From assembly GCF_017744045.1 (NCBI RefSeq), contig NZ_JAGHRD010000002.1: 64,000 bases of DNA, one strand, 5' to 3'. How positions within the stretch are numbered: the stretch's first letter is position 1; each line of letters opens with the position of its first letter. Shown in pieces: positions 1 through 8,566 of this stretch. The position numbers were made by a program, and so were the translations under genes. The DNA comes from Pelagimonas sp017744045. GTDB taxonomy: Bacteria; Pseudomonadota; Alphaproteobacteria; Rhodobacterales; Rhodobacteraceae. The notes under the pieces are model-generated. The model ran no database searches and had not been told where the DNA came from. It worked only from the letters and a program-made list of their open reading frames with translations.

Positions 1-392
1 GGGCCAAAGTTCAGTGGATTCAGTATCTTGTCGCCCGCAGCTTCCAAGGAATGGGCGTCTGCGATTGCTGCGATCAACCCGTTAGCACCTTCAATCGCCA
101 TGTAACGATCCGTTGGGAGGTCAGCTGAGCGATAGAGGTGATCCGTGCCAAGCCCACGCCGCGCACATTCGCTGACCAATTCGTTGCCTTCGGCGTCCTG
201 GCCAATGGCAGATAACAGATCCGCCTTTAAACCAAAACGCGACAGGGCCATGGCGATGTTCATCGCAACGCCGCCGGGCAACCTGATGATCCGTCCGGGA
301 ACATCAGACCCGGCGCGCATAACGCTGGCGGATCTGCCAATGATGTCCCACAGGACCGAACCAATACATAGGATATGTGGAGTCTTTGTCAT
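1..392 (-). CDS. PfkB-family sugar/nucleoside kinase (pseudouridine-kinase-like), C-terminus off the window
   Basis: The minus-strand frame opens with ATG at 392, translates MTKTPHILCIGSVLWDIIGR and runs off the left edge after about 130 residues. The visible part holds the PfkB N-terminal features: a glycine-containing start strand (CIGSV.WD), the substrate-binding GGVAMNIAMALSRFG stretch and the SAIGQDAEGNE segment typical of ribokinase-like enzymes. The ATP-binding C-terminal half is not in the window. The layout resembles pseudouridine kinase, which phosphorylates pseudouridine for breakdown, but sugar kinases share these motifs, so the substrate is inferred. The next gene, on the plus strand, is divergent. 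Confidence 0.75.
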   Translation of the reverse strand, partial: MTKTPHILCIGSVLWDIIGRSASVMRAGSDVPGRIIRLPGGVAMNIAMALSRFGLKADLLSAIGQDAEGNELVSECARRGLGTDHLYRSADLPTDRYMAIEGANGLIAAIADAHSLEAAGDKILNPLNFG

Positions 393-674
393 GATGCGGT
401 TTTGCAGCGGATTGGCAAAAGGGGCAAGAGCCGAAGCGCTAGCTCTGGCAATGCAATTATCCCATAATCCGTATTATGTAAAAATTAATGTCGCACGGAT
501 ACGCTGCCCGCGACAGATTGAACCCTTTGCCAATAGAGCTATCAAATTCGCCGTTTTGCACTGGTAGTTCGTCAGAGAATTCCTAAATACCACACAACGA
601 TTTTAAACCAATCGTTGCGCTGGTAACGCCGTTCTCAGGTGTCAGTGTAGCGACCCAATTCCCCGGTACCCTGT
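393..674. other. Divergent intergenic region, no gene seen
   Basis: This 282-base stretch separates the divergent kinase and TPR-glycosyltransferase genes. It is visibly AT-richer than its flanks around 460-620 and so probably holds the two promoters. I could not identify convincing -35/-10 pairs or a regulator site. Confidence 0.4.
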
Positions 675-3023
675 GTGACCCAAAGCGACCAAAAAGCCCT
701 CAGAGCTGCAAAGCTCATGGAGACTCAAGGAAATCCTGCGCAGGCTGCAAAGATCTATGTGCAACTGTTGGCCAAGAACCCCAATAACAAAGATGCGCAA
801 AATGGACTGCGACGGTTGAACTCGTCCAAGAGCAATCCAGCCCTGTTGATTCAGACGCTTTATCAACAAGGAAAATTTCAGCAGGTCGTCCGCGCAATCT
901 CTGCTCTGCCAACACCGCAACAAAACGCACCTGGTGTTGTTACGCTTTTGGGTGCGTCTCAGATGCAGCTGGGTAATTTTAAGGGTGCGGAAGACGCTTT
1001 TCGTAAGTCTTTGATGCTCGCACCGGACAAACCTGCAAGCCATAACAATCTCGGATTGGCCTTGCGCGCCCAAGGTCGGATGACAGATGCAGAGCGCGCG
1101 TTTCGAAAGGCTTTGAACCTGGCTCCGACCTATGCAGAGGGTTGGAATTCGCTGGGTGCAGTGTTGCAGGAGTCTGGGCAGATTTCAGAGGCTTTGGCCG
1201 CTTTTACCCGTGCCACCGAATTGAACGCAGATAACCCGGAATTTCTAACCAATCTTGGGAATATGTTTCAGAAAACCGGGGATTTAACCGAAGCTGTCAA
1301 TTTGTACCACCGCGCCCTCAAAGCCCATCCGCGTTTTGCTGGGGCGCATTTCAACCTTGGCCTTGCACTGAAGGCCACCGGACAACTGGAAGCTTCCGCA
1401 GAGCATTACGAAAAGGCCATTTCAGCCAGCCCGAAATTTGCCGCGGCCTACATCAATCTGGGCAATGTATTGCAATCGCTCGGTCGCTTGGCTCAGGCGG
1501 AAACGATCCTGAAAAAGGCTGTGGACCTCGCCCCCAAAGACGCCAATGCGCAAAACTCCTATGGCACTTTGCTTCAACGTCTTGGCCGATTGGATGAGGC
1601 TGTTGCAGCCTATGACGCGGCCTTGCGTGCAGATGACAATCACGCCATGGCCAGCGCACAACGATTGCATCAAATGGCCCATATGTGCGATTTCCGGGCC
1701 TATGCGGATTTCGCTGATGTGACCGATACCTTGGGCATTGATGGTGATGCTGTTCCGCCGCTGACTTTGTTGGCGATGGAGGATCATGCGGAACGTCAAC
1801 TTGCCAGGGCAAGCAATTATGCTCAAACGTCTTTTCCAGATATTGCCCCCCTGCCCCAGCCACCCCAAAGCTCCCAACGCCCCGCGAAACTGCGTATTGG
1901 CTATTTCTCGGCTGATTATCGCAGTCACCCGGTCGCAAGGCTGATCGCCGGCACTCTGAAAGCGCATGATCGCAACCGGTTCGAGCTGATCGGCTATTCC
2001 TTTGGTCCCAACCAGAAAGACGCCTTACGCGATGAACTCAGCCAGGAGTTTTCGACTTTTCGTGATATTCGCGCCATCAGTGACAGTGAGGCGGCGCAAC
2101 TTGTTAAGGGCGACAAACTTGATATCGCCATCGATCTGACAAGCTATACGCAGCATTCGCGCACTGCGCTTTTCGCCAAACGTCTTGCGCCGGTGCAAAT
2201 GAACTATCTTGGCTATCCGGGAACCTCTGGCGCTCCTTTCATGGATTACATCGTGGTTGATCCCACTTTGGTTCCATCAACCCATCGCAACCATGTCAGC
2301 GAAGCGCTATTGAGCTTGCCCCACTGTTACCAGCCCAATGACAACCGTCGCGACGTGCCCAAGGACAGCAAAACGCGCGCAGAGCATGGGCTGCCTGAGG
2401 ATGCGCTTGTGCTGTGCTGTTTCAACAGCACGTATAAAATCACGCCGCGCGAGTTTGTCATCTGGATGCGTGTTCTCGAACAGGTGCCCAATGCGGTGCT
2501 GTGGCTGCTGGAATCCAATGACTGGGCGCAGGCCAATTTAAAAGCGCAAGCGGTAAAGGTCGGGATTGCGTCGGACCGGTTGGTATTCGCGCCGCGCGCA
2601 AGCAATCGCGAGCACTTGGCCCGTCACCAGCACGCGGATCTGTTCCTCGATACCTTTGCCTATAACGCCCACACCACGGGCAGCGATGCTTTGTGGATGG
2701 GTGTGCCGATTGTGACCCTCTTGGGTGACCAGTTCGCTGCGCGCGTTTGCGGCAGTTTGCTGAAGGCTGTTGGTTTGCCCGAATTGATCACCGACTCCGA
2801 GGCTGATTACGAAGCTTTGATCCTGGCCTTGGCGCAGGATCCGGACAGGCGCGCGCAATTGAAAACCCATCTGGAAGGCACACGCGCGACGGCCCCCTTG
2901 TTCGACACCGAAGGCTATACACGCGATCTCGAAACCGGGTTTGATATGGCGCATGAGCTTTGGCGCGCGGGGCAGGCTCCGCAAGATATTCAGGTTCCAA
3001 CAAGCGGCCAGCCGTCCACATAG
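675..3023 (+). CDS. TPR-repeat O-GlcNAc-transferase-like glycosyltransferase (GT41/SPINDLY-type)
   Basis: This 782-residue protein has two parts. Residues about 10-340 are tandem 34-residue TPR repeats, with recurrent A.......P......N.LG..L...G patterns. Residues about 375-760 match the catalytic half of GT41 enzymes: GYFSADYRSHPVARL, the LAPVQMNYLGYPGTSG block, LCCFNSTYKITP and, near the C-terminus, a LFLDTFAYNAHTTGSDALW nucleotide-sugar region. Family members transfer GlcNAc or another sugar to protein Ser/Thr, with the TPR superhelix selecting targets; the bacterial targets are generally unknown. The start is GTG (MTQSDQ); no strong ribosome site is visible. There is no signal peptide, so it should be cytosolic. 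Confidence 0.85.
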   Translation: MTQSDQKALRAAKLMETQGNPAQAAKIYVQLLAKNPNNKDAQNGLRRLNSSKSNPALLIQTLYQQGKFQQVVRAISALPTPQQNAPGVVTLLGASQMQLGNFKGAEDAFRKSLMLAPDKPASHNNLGLALRAQGRMTDAERAFRKALNLAPTYAEGWNSLGAVLQESGQISEALAAFTRATELNADNPEFLTNLGNMFQKTGDLTEAVNLYHRALKAHPRFAGAHFNLGLALKATGQLEASAEHYEKAISASPKFAAAYINLGNVLQSLGRLAQAETILKKAVDLAPKDANAQNSYGTLLQRLGRLDEAVAAYDAALRADDNHAMASAQRLHQMAHMCDFRAYADFADVTDTLGIDGDAVPPLTLLAMEDHAERQLARASNYAQTSFPDIAPLPQPPQSSQRPAKLRIGYFSADYRSHPVARLIAGTLKAHDRNRFELIGYSFGPNQKDALRDELSQEFSTFRDIRAISDSEAAQLVKGDKLDIAIDLTSYTQHSRTALFAKRLAPVQMNYLGYPGTSGAPFMDYIVVDPTLVPSTHRNHVSEALLSLPHCYQPNDNRRDVPKDSKTRAEHGLPEDALVLCCFNSTYKITPREFVIWMRVLEQVPNAVLWLLESNDWAQANLKAQAVKVGIASDRLVFAPRASNREHLARHQHADLFLDTFAYNAHTTGSDALWMGVPIVTLLGDQFAARVCGSLLKAVGLPELITDSEADYEALILALAQDPDRRAQLKTHLEGTRATAPLFDTEGYTRDLETGFDMAHELWRAGQAPQDIQVPTSGQPST

Positions 3024-3135
3024 GTTGCAGGTGCAGAAAGCACAGTAAAACCGTTAAAGATCAGGAAAAATCAGGAAACACTGGACAGGGCCACGCCCTG
3101 CCCTTTACCAGATGATCAGAAATTCGGAGAAAACC

Positions 3136-3579
3136 ATGCGCTCCTTCCTGATCCTGAACGGTCCCAATCTGAACCTGCTTGGCACGCGACAGCCGGAAAT
3201 CTACGGCCACACCACTTTGCCCGATGTCGAAGCCATGTGCGCGGCCCATGCGGACAAGATTGGCGTGACGGTCAGCTGCGTTCAGTCGAACCACGAGGGC
3301 GACCTTGTCGACGAAATCCACAAGGCGCGCGGCACGCATGATGGAATCGTTCTGAATGCGGGTGCCTACACGCATACCTCGATTGCTTTGCTGGATGCGA
3401 TCAAAGGCTGTGACGCCAAGGTTATTGAGCTGCATTTGTCCAATATTCACGCCCGTGAAAGCTTTCGACACAAATCTTATATCTCACCTGTCGCCATAGG
3501 TCTGATATGTGGGTTTGGAGCGCATGGTTATATTCTGGCCATGGATGCGCTTAACAACCATTTGGAGACCGGATCGTGA
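3136..3579 (+). CDS. aroQ: Type II 3-dehydroquinate dehydratase
   Basis: The enzyme converts 3-dehydroquinate to 3-dehydroshikimate, the third step of the shikimate pathway, as a cytosolic dodecamer. The 147-residue product has the type II hallmarks: ILNGPNLNLLGTRQPEIYG at the N-terminus with the catalytic Tyr, QSNHEGDLVDEIH, LNAGAYTHTSIAL, and ELHLSNIHARESFRHKS carrying the active-site His. The start is placed at the second in-frame ATG (3136) because a GGAG lies seven bases ahead and the protein then begins at the usual family position; an ATG at 3112 would add eight residues. It overlaps the following regulator by four bases, so the two are probably translationally coupled. Confidence 0.95.
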   Translation: MRSFLILNGPNLNLLGTRQPEIYGHTTLPDVEAMCAAHADKIGVTVSCVQSNHEGDLVDEIHKARGTHDGIVLNAGAYTHTSIALLDAIKGCDAKVIELHLSNIHARESFRHKSYISPVAIGLICGFGAHGYILAMDALNNHLETGS

Positions 3580-4337
3580 AAGCCAATTTGCGCACATACC
3601 TGACCGAACTGACCAATGTCGACAATGTCGAAGCTCTTTGGTCTTTGCATTGTGACAAGATGGCAGAGTTCGGCTTTGACCGGCTTATTTACGGGTTTAC
3701 CCAATTCATGACGCCGACCTCCTTTGGCGATCCAAATGACTTTGTGGTTCTCAGCAACCACACTGCGGAATACCGCAAGGGCTTTGTCGAGGATGGCTTG
3801 TACCGCGATGCGCCCATGGTGCGTTGGGCGCTCGAAAACGAAGGTCATGCCAGCTGGCGTGTGATGGCCGAGCGGATTTCGCAAGGTGAGATTGACGAGA
3901 AGGTGCAAAAGGTCATTGCCTTTAATCTCACCCACAAGGTGAATGCCGGCTACACCGTCAGCTTCAAATCGGTTTCCAGCCGCGCCAAAGGGGCGATTTC
4001 GCTTTGTGCGGCGGCCGATATCAATCAGGATCAGATTGACGAGATGTGGGCCGATCATGGTGGCGATATTGTTCTGATGAACAACCTTGTTCATCTGAAA
4101 ATCATGACCTTGCCCATTCCGCTGCAAAACCAGAACCTGACTCCACGCCAGCGTGAGGCGCTGGAATGGGTGGGTGATGGCAAGACCATGCAGGATATTG
4201 CCCAGATCATGGGGCTAACCCAGGCGACGATTGAAAAACATCTGCGCCTTGCCCGCGAAACACTGAATGTGGAAACCACAGCCCAGGCGGTGGCCAAGGC
4301 GGCGTTCCACAATCAGATGTATGTGATTCACGCCTAA
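3576..4337 (+). CDS. LuxR-family transcriptional regulator with autoinducer-binding-like domain
   Basis: This 253-residue protein has an N-terminal autoinducer-binding-like domain (about 20-165) and a C-terminal LuxR helix-turn-helix (about 185-245, LTPRQREALEWVGDGKTMQD followed by ATIEKHLRLARETLNV). The start is GTG at 3576, inside the aroQ stop (GTGA overlap). The classical AHL-pocket Trp and Tyr seem to be Tyr (AEYRKGF) and Phe here, while the Asp (YRDAP) is kept and the following Pro is Ala. No luxI-type synthase is in the window. I infer a solo regulator whose ligand may not be a standard acyl-homoserine lactone. It probably acts as a DNA-binding dimer in the cytoplasm. Confidence 0.88.
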   Translation: MKANLRTYLTELTNVDNVEALWSLHCDKMAEFGFDRLIYGFTQFMTPTSFGDPNDFVVLSNHTAEYRKGFVEDGLYRDAPMVRWALENEGHASWRVMAERISQGEIDEKVQKVIAFNLTHKVNAGYTVSFKSVSSRAKGAISLCAAADINQDQIDEMWADHGGDIVLMNNLVHLKIMTLPIPLQNQNLTPRQREALEWVGDGKTMQDIAQIMGLTQATIEKHLRLARETLNVETTAQAVAKAAFHNQMYVIHA

Positions 4338-4373
4338 ATTCAGCGCCTTATCTAAGTTTTGGTCCAAAAGTGA

Positions 4374-4400
4374 CGTAAGGTCTGGAAATCCAGACTTACG
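4374..4400. repeat. Near-perfect inverted repeat after the luxR gene; rest of 4338-4642 shows no gene
   Basis: CGTAAG-G-TCTGGA, AA, then TCCAGA-CTTACG gives a 12-bp stem with one bulged G and a two-base centre. No T-run follows, so it is not a canonical Rho-independent terminator. It could be a regulator operator or a transcript-end hairpin. The remaining bases up to 4642 contain weak short hairpins (for instance TGGCC/GGCCA near 4445) but no supported coding frame. Confidence 0.55.
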
Positions 4401-4642
4401 GATTCTGGCCATTCTTGCGAGTTTGGCTTTGTTCCGTGAGTGGTGGCCGATTTAGGCCATGGAACACCAAGGGAATGGTACCCCGTCGATTATCGGGCTC
4501 TGCTTTTCTTCGGCTTTTGCCGAGTGGGTTGGGGATGTGTTTTCAAGCATCTTCCAGCTTGCAAACCGTCGGGGCCTCAACCTTCATCCCCAATGTCTCT
4601 GGTTGGGGTCCCGGCGCGCCCGCCCTGCCCTTTTGCCTGTGA

Positions 4643-5659
4643 TCAGACGAGCCGCAGCATGAATGTATCTTCGTCAATCATCAACCAAACCGATTCCGCC
4701 GTTTCCTGACCGGACAAGCGTAGCAAGGCGCGCGGATATGCCTTTGGATCAAGACCGTCCAAATCGGTGATCGCGTCGAGTGGCTTAAACCGGTTAGAGG
4801 CGTAAAAGCCTTCCTCGGCACGACGAACTATATCCTCGCATAGCTGAACATCGTGATCATCGCGTTGATAGCTTCCTGGGCCATCCTCCGCTTTCCGACA
4901 AATACCGTGTTCATGCGGTTGCCTTGGCCCGCCCAGATGCCTTGGGCCATCACACCGCATAAAGATGGTTGCCGCAGTGGCCAAATCACAATCTGGCTGC
5001 GCAACGATCCATTCGACCCACTCACGGGGGCCAAAATGCTCTTTGTCACAAAAGTCCGCCGCGTATTCGTGCCAGAATGCCGGATCGCGGTTCTGCTCCA
5101 ACCAGGTGATGTCGATTTGATCACGCGAAACGGTATATCCGTATGGATCTGGGAGAGTGCGACGCAAGTGACCGAACTTCGCCTCTGCGCCTGCGCTTGC
5201 CGCCAAAATAAAGGCGATGCAGTGAAAGGGTTGCGCTGCATTTGCCTGCCAAAGCTGTTTTGCAATATCGACTGAGCGAATTTGGTCCTTTTGAAAGAAA
5301 CCGGGTTTCAAGGCTTGGTCAATGACTTCGGTGACATCCGAACGCCAACAGGTGCGAAACCGCAAGAACTCTTCCAAGAGAAAGAAGGCATCGCCGCTAA
5401 CCGCCTCGTCCAAGGTGCCGCGCCCATAGAACCGCCAGCAAATTGTTAAAGCTCGCTGTTCATAAAGCGCCAGCGAGTCCCATGTCGGAGGTGCCGAGAA
5501 ATCAGCCAGTGTGTCACCGCGCTCCATAGCGCGATGCAACACGAGCCCAAGAGGAAGCCACAGCTTGCCCCGGGTTTTACGTGAGTTCAGCACGCTCCCT
5601 TTGAGGAGTTCGGCCCGTCCAATGTTATAGGCTTTGCGTCCATCGTCGAGCGCACCCAC
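4643..5659 (-). CDS. Hypothetical protein, C-terminal part DUF4274-like
   Basis: I do not recognise the whole protein. From a GTG at 5659 it would be 338 residues; an in-frame ATG at 5527 (MERGDTLADF) is the alternative. Longer upstream starts are rejected because they would lie inside tsf and its terminator. The middle (DPAFWHEYAADF, then EWVEWIVAQPDCDLATAATI) resembles the DUF4274 pattern of WI-QP-CD-ATA, a family without known function. There is no signal peptide or membrane helix, so it is probably cytosolic. It is separated from tsf by a strong terminator and so should have its own weak promoter or depend on read-through. Confidence 0.6.
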   Translation of the reverse strand: MGALDDGRKAYNIGRAELLKGSVLNSRKTRGKLWLPLGLVLHRAMERGDTLADFSAPPTWDSLALYEQRALTICWRFYGRGTLDEAVSGDAFFLLEEFLRFRTCWRSDVTEVIDQALKPGFFQKDQIRSVDIAKQLWQANAAQPFHCIAFILAASAGAEAKFGHLRRTLPDPYGYTVSRDQIDITWLEQNRDPAFWHEYAADFCDKEHFGPREWVEWIVAQPDCDLATAATIFMRCDGPRHLGGPRQPHEHGICRKAEDGPGSYQRDDHDVQLCEDIVRRAEEGFYASNRFKPLDAITDLDGLDPKAYPRALLRLSGQETAESVWLMIDEDTFMLRLV

Positions 5660-5684
5660 CCCTTCGACCGGGCGGCGCGCGCCC

Positions 5685-5722
5685 CAAAAACGCAAAATGG
5701 CGCGGGAGAGTATCCCGCGCCA
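5685..5722 (-). terminator. Rho-independent terminator of the rpsB-tsf operon
   Basis: On the minus strand, 28 bases beyond the tsf stop, a perfect 10-bp stem (TGGCGCGGGA paired with TCCCGCGCCA, 5698-5722) with a five-base loop is followed by TTTTGCGTTTTT. Position, stem strength and the T-rich tail fit intrinsic termination. Confidence 0.88.
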
Positions 5723-5750
5723 TCCGTTTGATCCAGAAGAGGACAAGGGC

Positions 5751-6626
5751 TTAGCCTTGAACCGCTTTCGCAACCTCTGCTGCGAAATCTTCTTCTTTCT
5801 TTTCGATGCCTTCGCCAACCTGCATACGGACAAAGCCAACGATCTCAGCGCCAGCGTCTTTGGCGGCCTGCTCAACGGTTTTGTCAGTGTCCATGACGAA
5901 CTGCTGGCCTAGCAGGGTCACTTCGGCCAGGAATTTCTTCATGCGGCCAACGATCATTTTCTCGATCACGGCGTCTGGCTTGCCGGATTCCTTGGCGATG
6001 TCGATTTGAACCTGACGCTCTTTTTCAACAACGGCCGGATCCAGGTCTGCCTCACCCAGCGACTGCGGGTTGGCTGCTGCGATGTGCATGGCAACTTGCT
6101 TGCCGAATGCTTCGTCGCCGCCTTTCAGCGCAACCAGAACACCGATCTGGCCCATGCCAGCGGTGGCTGCGTTGTGCACATAGGCTGCAACAACGTCACC
6201 TTCAACGGACGCCATGCGGCGTACGGACATGTTTTCGCCGATGGTGGCGATCTTGTCGGTGATGGTGTCTGCAACGGATTTGCCACCCAGGTCAGCAGCT
6301 GTCAGAGATTCTACGTCGGCAACGCCCAGAGCGGCCTTGGCGATACCGCCAACCATTTCCTGGAACTCAGCGTTTTTGGCAACGAAGTCGGTTTCCGAGT
6401 TCACCTCAACAGCGACACCTTTGCCGCCATCAACGGAAACGGCCACCAGACCTTCGGCTGCGGTACGGCCAGATTTCTTCGCCGCTTTGGCGAGACCTTT
6501 GGTGCGCAGCCAGTCGACAGCAGCTTCCATGTCGCCATCAGTTTCAACCAACGCTTTTTTGGCATCCATCATGCCAGCGGCAGTCATTTCACGCAGTTCT
6601 TTTACGAGTGCAGCAGTGATCGCCAT
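5751..6626 (-). CDS. tsf: Elongation factor Ts
   Basis: EF-Ts is the guanine-nucleotide exchange factor that recycles EF-Tu from GDP to GTP during translation. The 291-residue product shows the N-terminal UBA-like module (LVKELREMTAAGMMDAKKAL) and the conserved core VAVEVNSETDFVAKN, followed by the dimerisation region. A GAGGAGA ribosome site precedes the ATG. It lies 108 bases downstream of rpsB in the usual rpsB-tsf order, with two hairpins in the spacer and a terminator after it. Its length is normal for alphaproteobacteria. Confidence 0.98.
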   Translation of the reverse strand: MAITAALVKELREMTAAGMMDAKKALVETDGDMEAAVDWLRTKGLAKAAKKSGRTAAEGLVAVSVDGGKGVAVEVNSETDFVAKNAEFQEMVGGIAKAALGVADVESLTAADLGGKSVADTITDKIATIGENMSVRRMASVEGDVVAAYVHNAATAGMGQIGVLVALKGGDEAFGKQVAMHIAAANPQSLGEADLDPAVVEKERQVQIDIAKESGKPDAVIEKMIVGRMKKFLAEVTLLGQQFVMDTDKTVEQAAKDAGAEIVGFVRMQVGEGIEKKEEDFAAEVAKAVQG

Positions 6627-6660
6627 GATTTGGCTCTCCTCATCTGTCTTAAATGCTGTT

Positions 6661-6727
6661 CGGGTGGCCTGAAGTCTTTCAGTCCGGCCACCCGCCTATG
6701 TCACATTCGGATGTCGCTTTTGCGACA
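6661..6727 (-). promoter_or_regulatory. Two hairpins in the rpsB-tsf spacer
   Basis: CGGGTGGCC (6661-6669) pairs with GGCCACCCG (6686-6694), with inner CTGAA/TTCAG pairing extending the stem. TGTCGC (6712-6717) pairs with GCGACA (6722-6727) over a TTTT loop. Neither has a T-run in the direction of transcription. I infer a partial attenuator or RNA-processing element that sets the S2 to EF-Ts ratio. Confidence 0.55.
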
Positions 6728-6734
6728 GCTCCGA

Positions 6735-7508
6735 TCAAGCCTCTGCAGGGGCTTCTTCTGCCAGAACTTCTTCTGCTGGTGCGTCTTCCAGAGCACCCAG
6801 ATCGATGCCTGCAGCTTCCATCTGACCAGTCATACCGTCCAGAGCAGCGCGCGACGCCAGATCGCAGTAAAGAGCGATGGCGCGGGATGCGTCGTCATTG
6901 CCCGGGATGATGTAGTCAACGCCATCAGGCGAGCAGTTGGTGTCGACAACAGCAACAACCGGGATGCCCAGCTTGTTGGCTTCGGCAACGGCCAGAGCTT
7001 CTTTTTTCACGTCGATGACGAAGAGCATGTCAGGCACGCCACCCATCTCGCGGATACCGCCCAGAGAGGCCTGCAGCTTCGCCTGGTCGCGTTCCATGTT
7101 CAGGCGCTCTTTTTTGGTCAGACCTTCGGCACCGGTTTCCATCTGCTCATCGATCGCACGCAGGCGGTTGATGGACTGGGAAACGGTCTGCCAGTTGGTC
7201 AGAGTGCCGCCGAGCCAGCGGTGGTTCATGTAGTACTGGGCGGCTTTTTCAGCGGCTTCAGCAACCGGGCCAGCGGCCTGACGCTTGGTGCCGACGAAAA
7301 GTACTCGACCACCTTTGGCAACACAGTCGCGAATTGCGGTCAGAGCCTGGTCCAGCATAGGAACGGTTTGGGTCAGGTCCATGATGTGGATGCCATTGCG
7401 CGAGCCGTAGATGAACTCGCCCATACGTGGGTTCCAGCGCTGGGTTTGGTGACCAAAGTGAACGCCAGCCTCGAGCAGCTGACGCATGGTGAACTCAGGA
7501 AGAGCCAT
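6735..7508 (-). CDS. rpsB: 30S ribosomal protein S2
   Basis: S2 is a small-subunit protein bound at the head-body junction and needed for S1 binding. The 257-residue product begins MALPEFTMRQLLEAGVHFGH and includes HQTQRWNPRMGEFIYGSRNG, LFVGTKRQA, and GIPVVAVVDTNCSPDGVDY, all S2 signatures. The ATG at 7508 is chosen because the family starts here and an upstream extension to 7724 is not protein-like. The C-terminus ends in an Ala/Glu-rich tail (EEVLAEEAPAEA), common in Rhodobacteraceae. It is first gene of the operon with tsf. The leader from 7509 to about 7660 probably holds the promoter and an autoregulatory site, but I could not define either. Confidence 0.97.
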   Translation of the reverse strand: MALPEFTMRQLLEAGVHFGHQTQRWNPRMGEFIYGSRNGIHIMDLTQTVPMLDQALTAIRDCVAKGGRVLFVGTKRQAAGPVAEAAEKAAQYYMNHRWLGGTLTNWQTVSQSINRLRAIDEQMETGAEGLTKKERLNMERDQAKLQASLGGIREMGGVPDMLFVIDVKKEALAVAEANKLGIPVVAVVDTNCSPDGVDYIIPGNDDASRAIALYCDLASRAALDGMTGQMEAAGIDLGALEDAPAEEVLAEEAPAEA

Positions 7509-7873
7509 GCTTCTTATCCTTTCCGGTTTCATATCCTCGAGCGGGGGATCAGCCAAATGGCCAACCGGTGGACGTATGGGGATGTCTCCCCCAAATGCCC
7601 GCCCCCGCCTGTGGGGTTCGTGCGCGTGCCTTACAATGAGGAAAAAACGAACACAAGCGATTTTTCTTGAAATCTGCAATGTCACCTGACTGGCGGCATT
7701 GGGGCTCTGCCCCGCCCCGAGCAAGCTCGGGACTCCCCGGGATATTTTTGGCCCAAAGAAACCTGGGGCGAGGTGCTAAGGCTTCTTTGGGCTAAAAGTA
7801 TCCTGGGGAGAATGGAGCCTTTTGGCTCCAGAGGGGCAACGCCCCTTAGAATCCGTTCACGGATTTTTCTTCT
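7509..7873. repeat. Gene-free region with two oppositely oriented copies of a TTTGGGCCAAAAATATCC element
   Basis: One copy reads on the minus strand (about 7735-7763) and a diverged copy reads on the plus strand (about 7781-7811, CTTTGGGCTAAAAGTATCC). A third, near-identical plus copy lies at 20731-20756. The block also contains small inverted repeats: CCCCGAGC/GCTCGGG near 7714-7732, GGAGCC/GGCTCC near 7814-7831, GGGGC/GCCCC near 7834-7846, and AATCCGT/ACGGATT plus TTTT near 7850-7868. The part next to rpsB (7509-7680) is its leader and presumed promoter region. Confidence 0.6.
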
Positions 7874-8563
7874 TCAGCCCAGAGCATAGCCGGCCCCGCG
7901 CACTGTGCGCAGAGGGTCACCGCCGCCATGCTGGCACAAAGCCTTGCGCAGGCGTCCGATATGAACGTCAACGGTGCGTGTATCCACATAGATATCGCGC
8001 CCCCAAACCCGGTCGAGAAGTTGGTCGCGTGACCATACTCGGCCCGGTTTTTCCATGAAGGTCGAGAGCAGGCGAAACTCGGTTGGACCCAGTTTCAGGG
8101 TCTGACCGCTGCGGGTTACGCGGTGCGTTTCGGGATCCAGCGAGATATCCTCGTAATCCAGTTGCACACCCACCGCTGCCGGACGGGTCCGGCGCAGTTG
8201 GGCGCGCACCCGTGCCATCAATTCGACCACCGAATAGGGTTTGACCACATAGTCATCCGCACCGGTTTCCAGCCCCCGGACGCGGTCCACCTCTTCGGAA
8301 CGCGCCGACAACATGATGATCGGCACATTGCGCGTATCAGGCCGGGTCTTGATCTGGCGGCAGACCTCGATGCCCGACACATTGGGCATCATCCAGTCCA
8401 GCACGATGATATCCGGGCTTTCTTCGGAGACCATGACCAGAGCGTCTTCGCCATTTTCGGCACGAACGACGCGAAACCCTTCGGCCTCCAGATTATAGCT
8501 GAGGATTTCGCGCTGTGCCGCTTCATCCTCAACCACAAGCACTGTCGGTTGATCAGAAGACAT
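7874..8563 (-). CDS. phoB: Phosphate regulon response regulator PhoB
   Basis: This 229-residue OmpR-class regulator activates phosphate-starvation genes by binding PHO boxes. Its receiver domain (1-120) has the acidic pair EDE, the phospho-acceptor Asp near residue 56 (IIVLDWMMP) and the conserved Lys in VVKPYS. The winged-helix domain (about 130-225) includes LGPTEFRLLSTFMEKPGRVW and TVDVHIGRLRKAL. It is the last gene of the phoR-pst-phoU-phoB block, three bases after phoU, so it is co-transcribed and likely autoregulated through the pstS PHO box. Confidence 0.97.
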   Translation of the reverse strand: MSSDQPTVLVVEDEAAQREILSYNLEAEGFRVVRAENGEDALVMVSEESPDIIVLDWMMPNVSGIEVCRQIKTRPDTRNVPIIMLSARSEEVDRVRGLETGADDYVVKPYSVVELMARVRAQLRRTRPAAVGVQLDYEDISLDPETHRVTRSGQTLKLGPTEFRLLSTFMEKPGRVWSRDQLLDRVWGRDIYVDTRTVDVHIGRLRKALCQHGGGDPLRTVRGAGYALG

Positions 8564-8566
8564 GGG

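Noticed and set aside
6006..7670. Long open frame (554 codons) on the plus strand opposite tsf and rpsB
   Set aside because: It is antisense to two certain genes, and its translation has no recognisable domain. Long antisense frames are expected in GC-rich coding DNA.
7509..7724. N-terminal extension of rpsB
   Set aside because: The S2 family starts at MALPEFTMRQ; the extra in-frame residues come from leader DNA with no conserved protein pattern.
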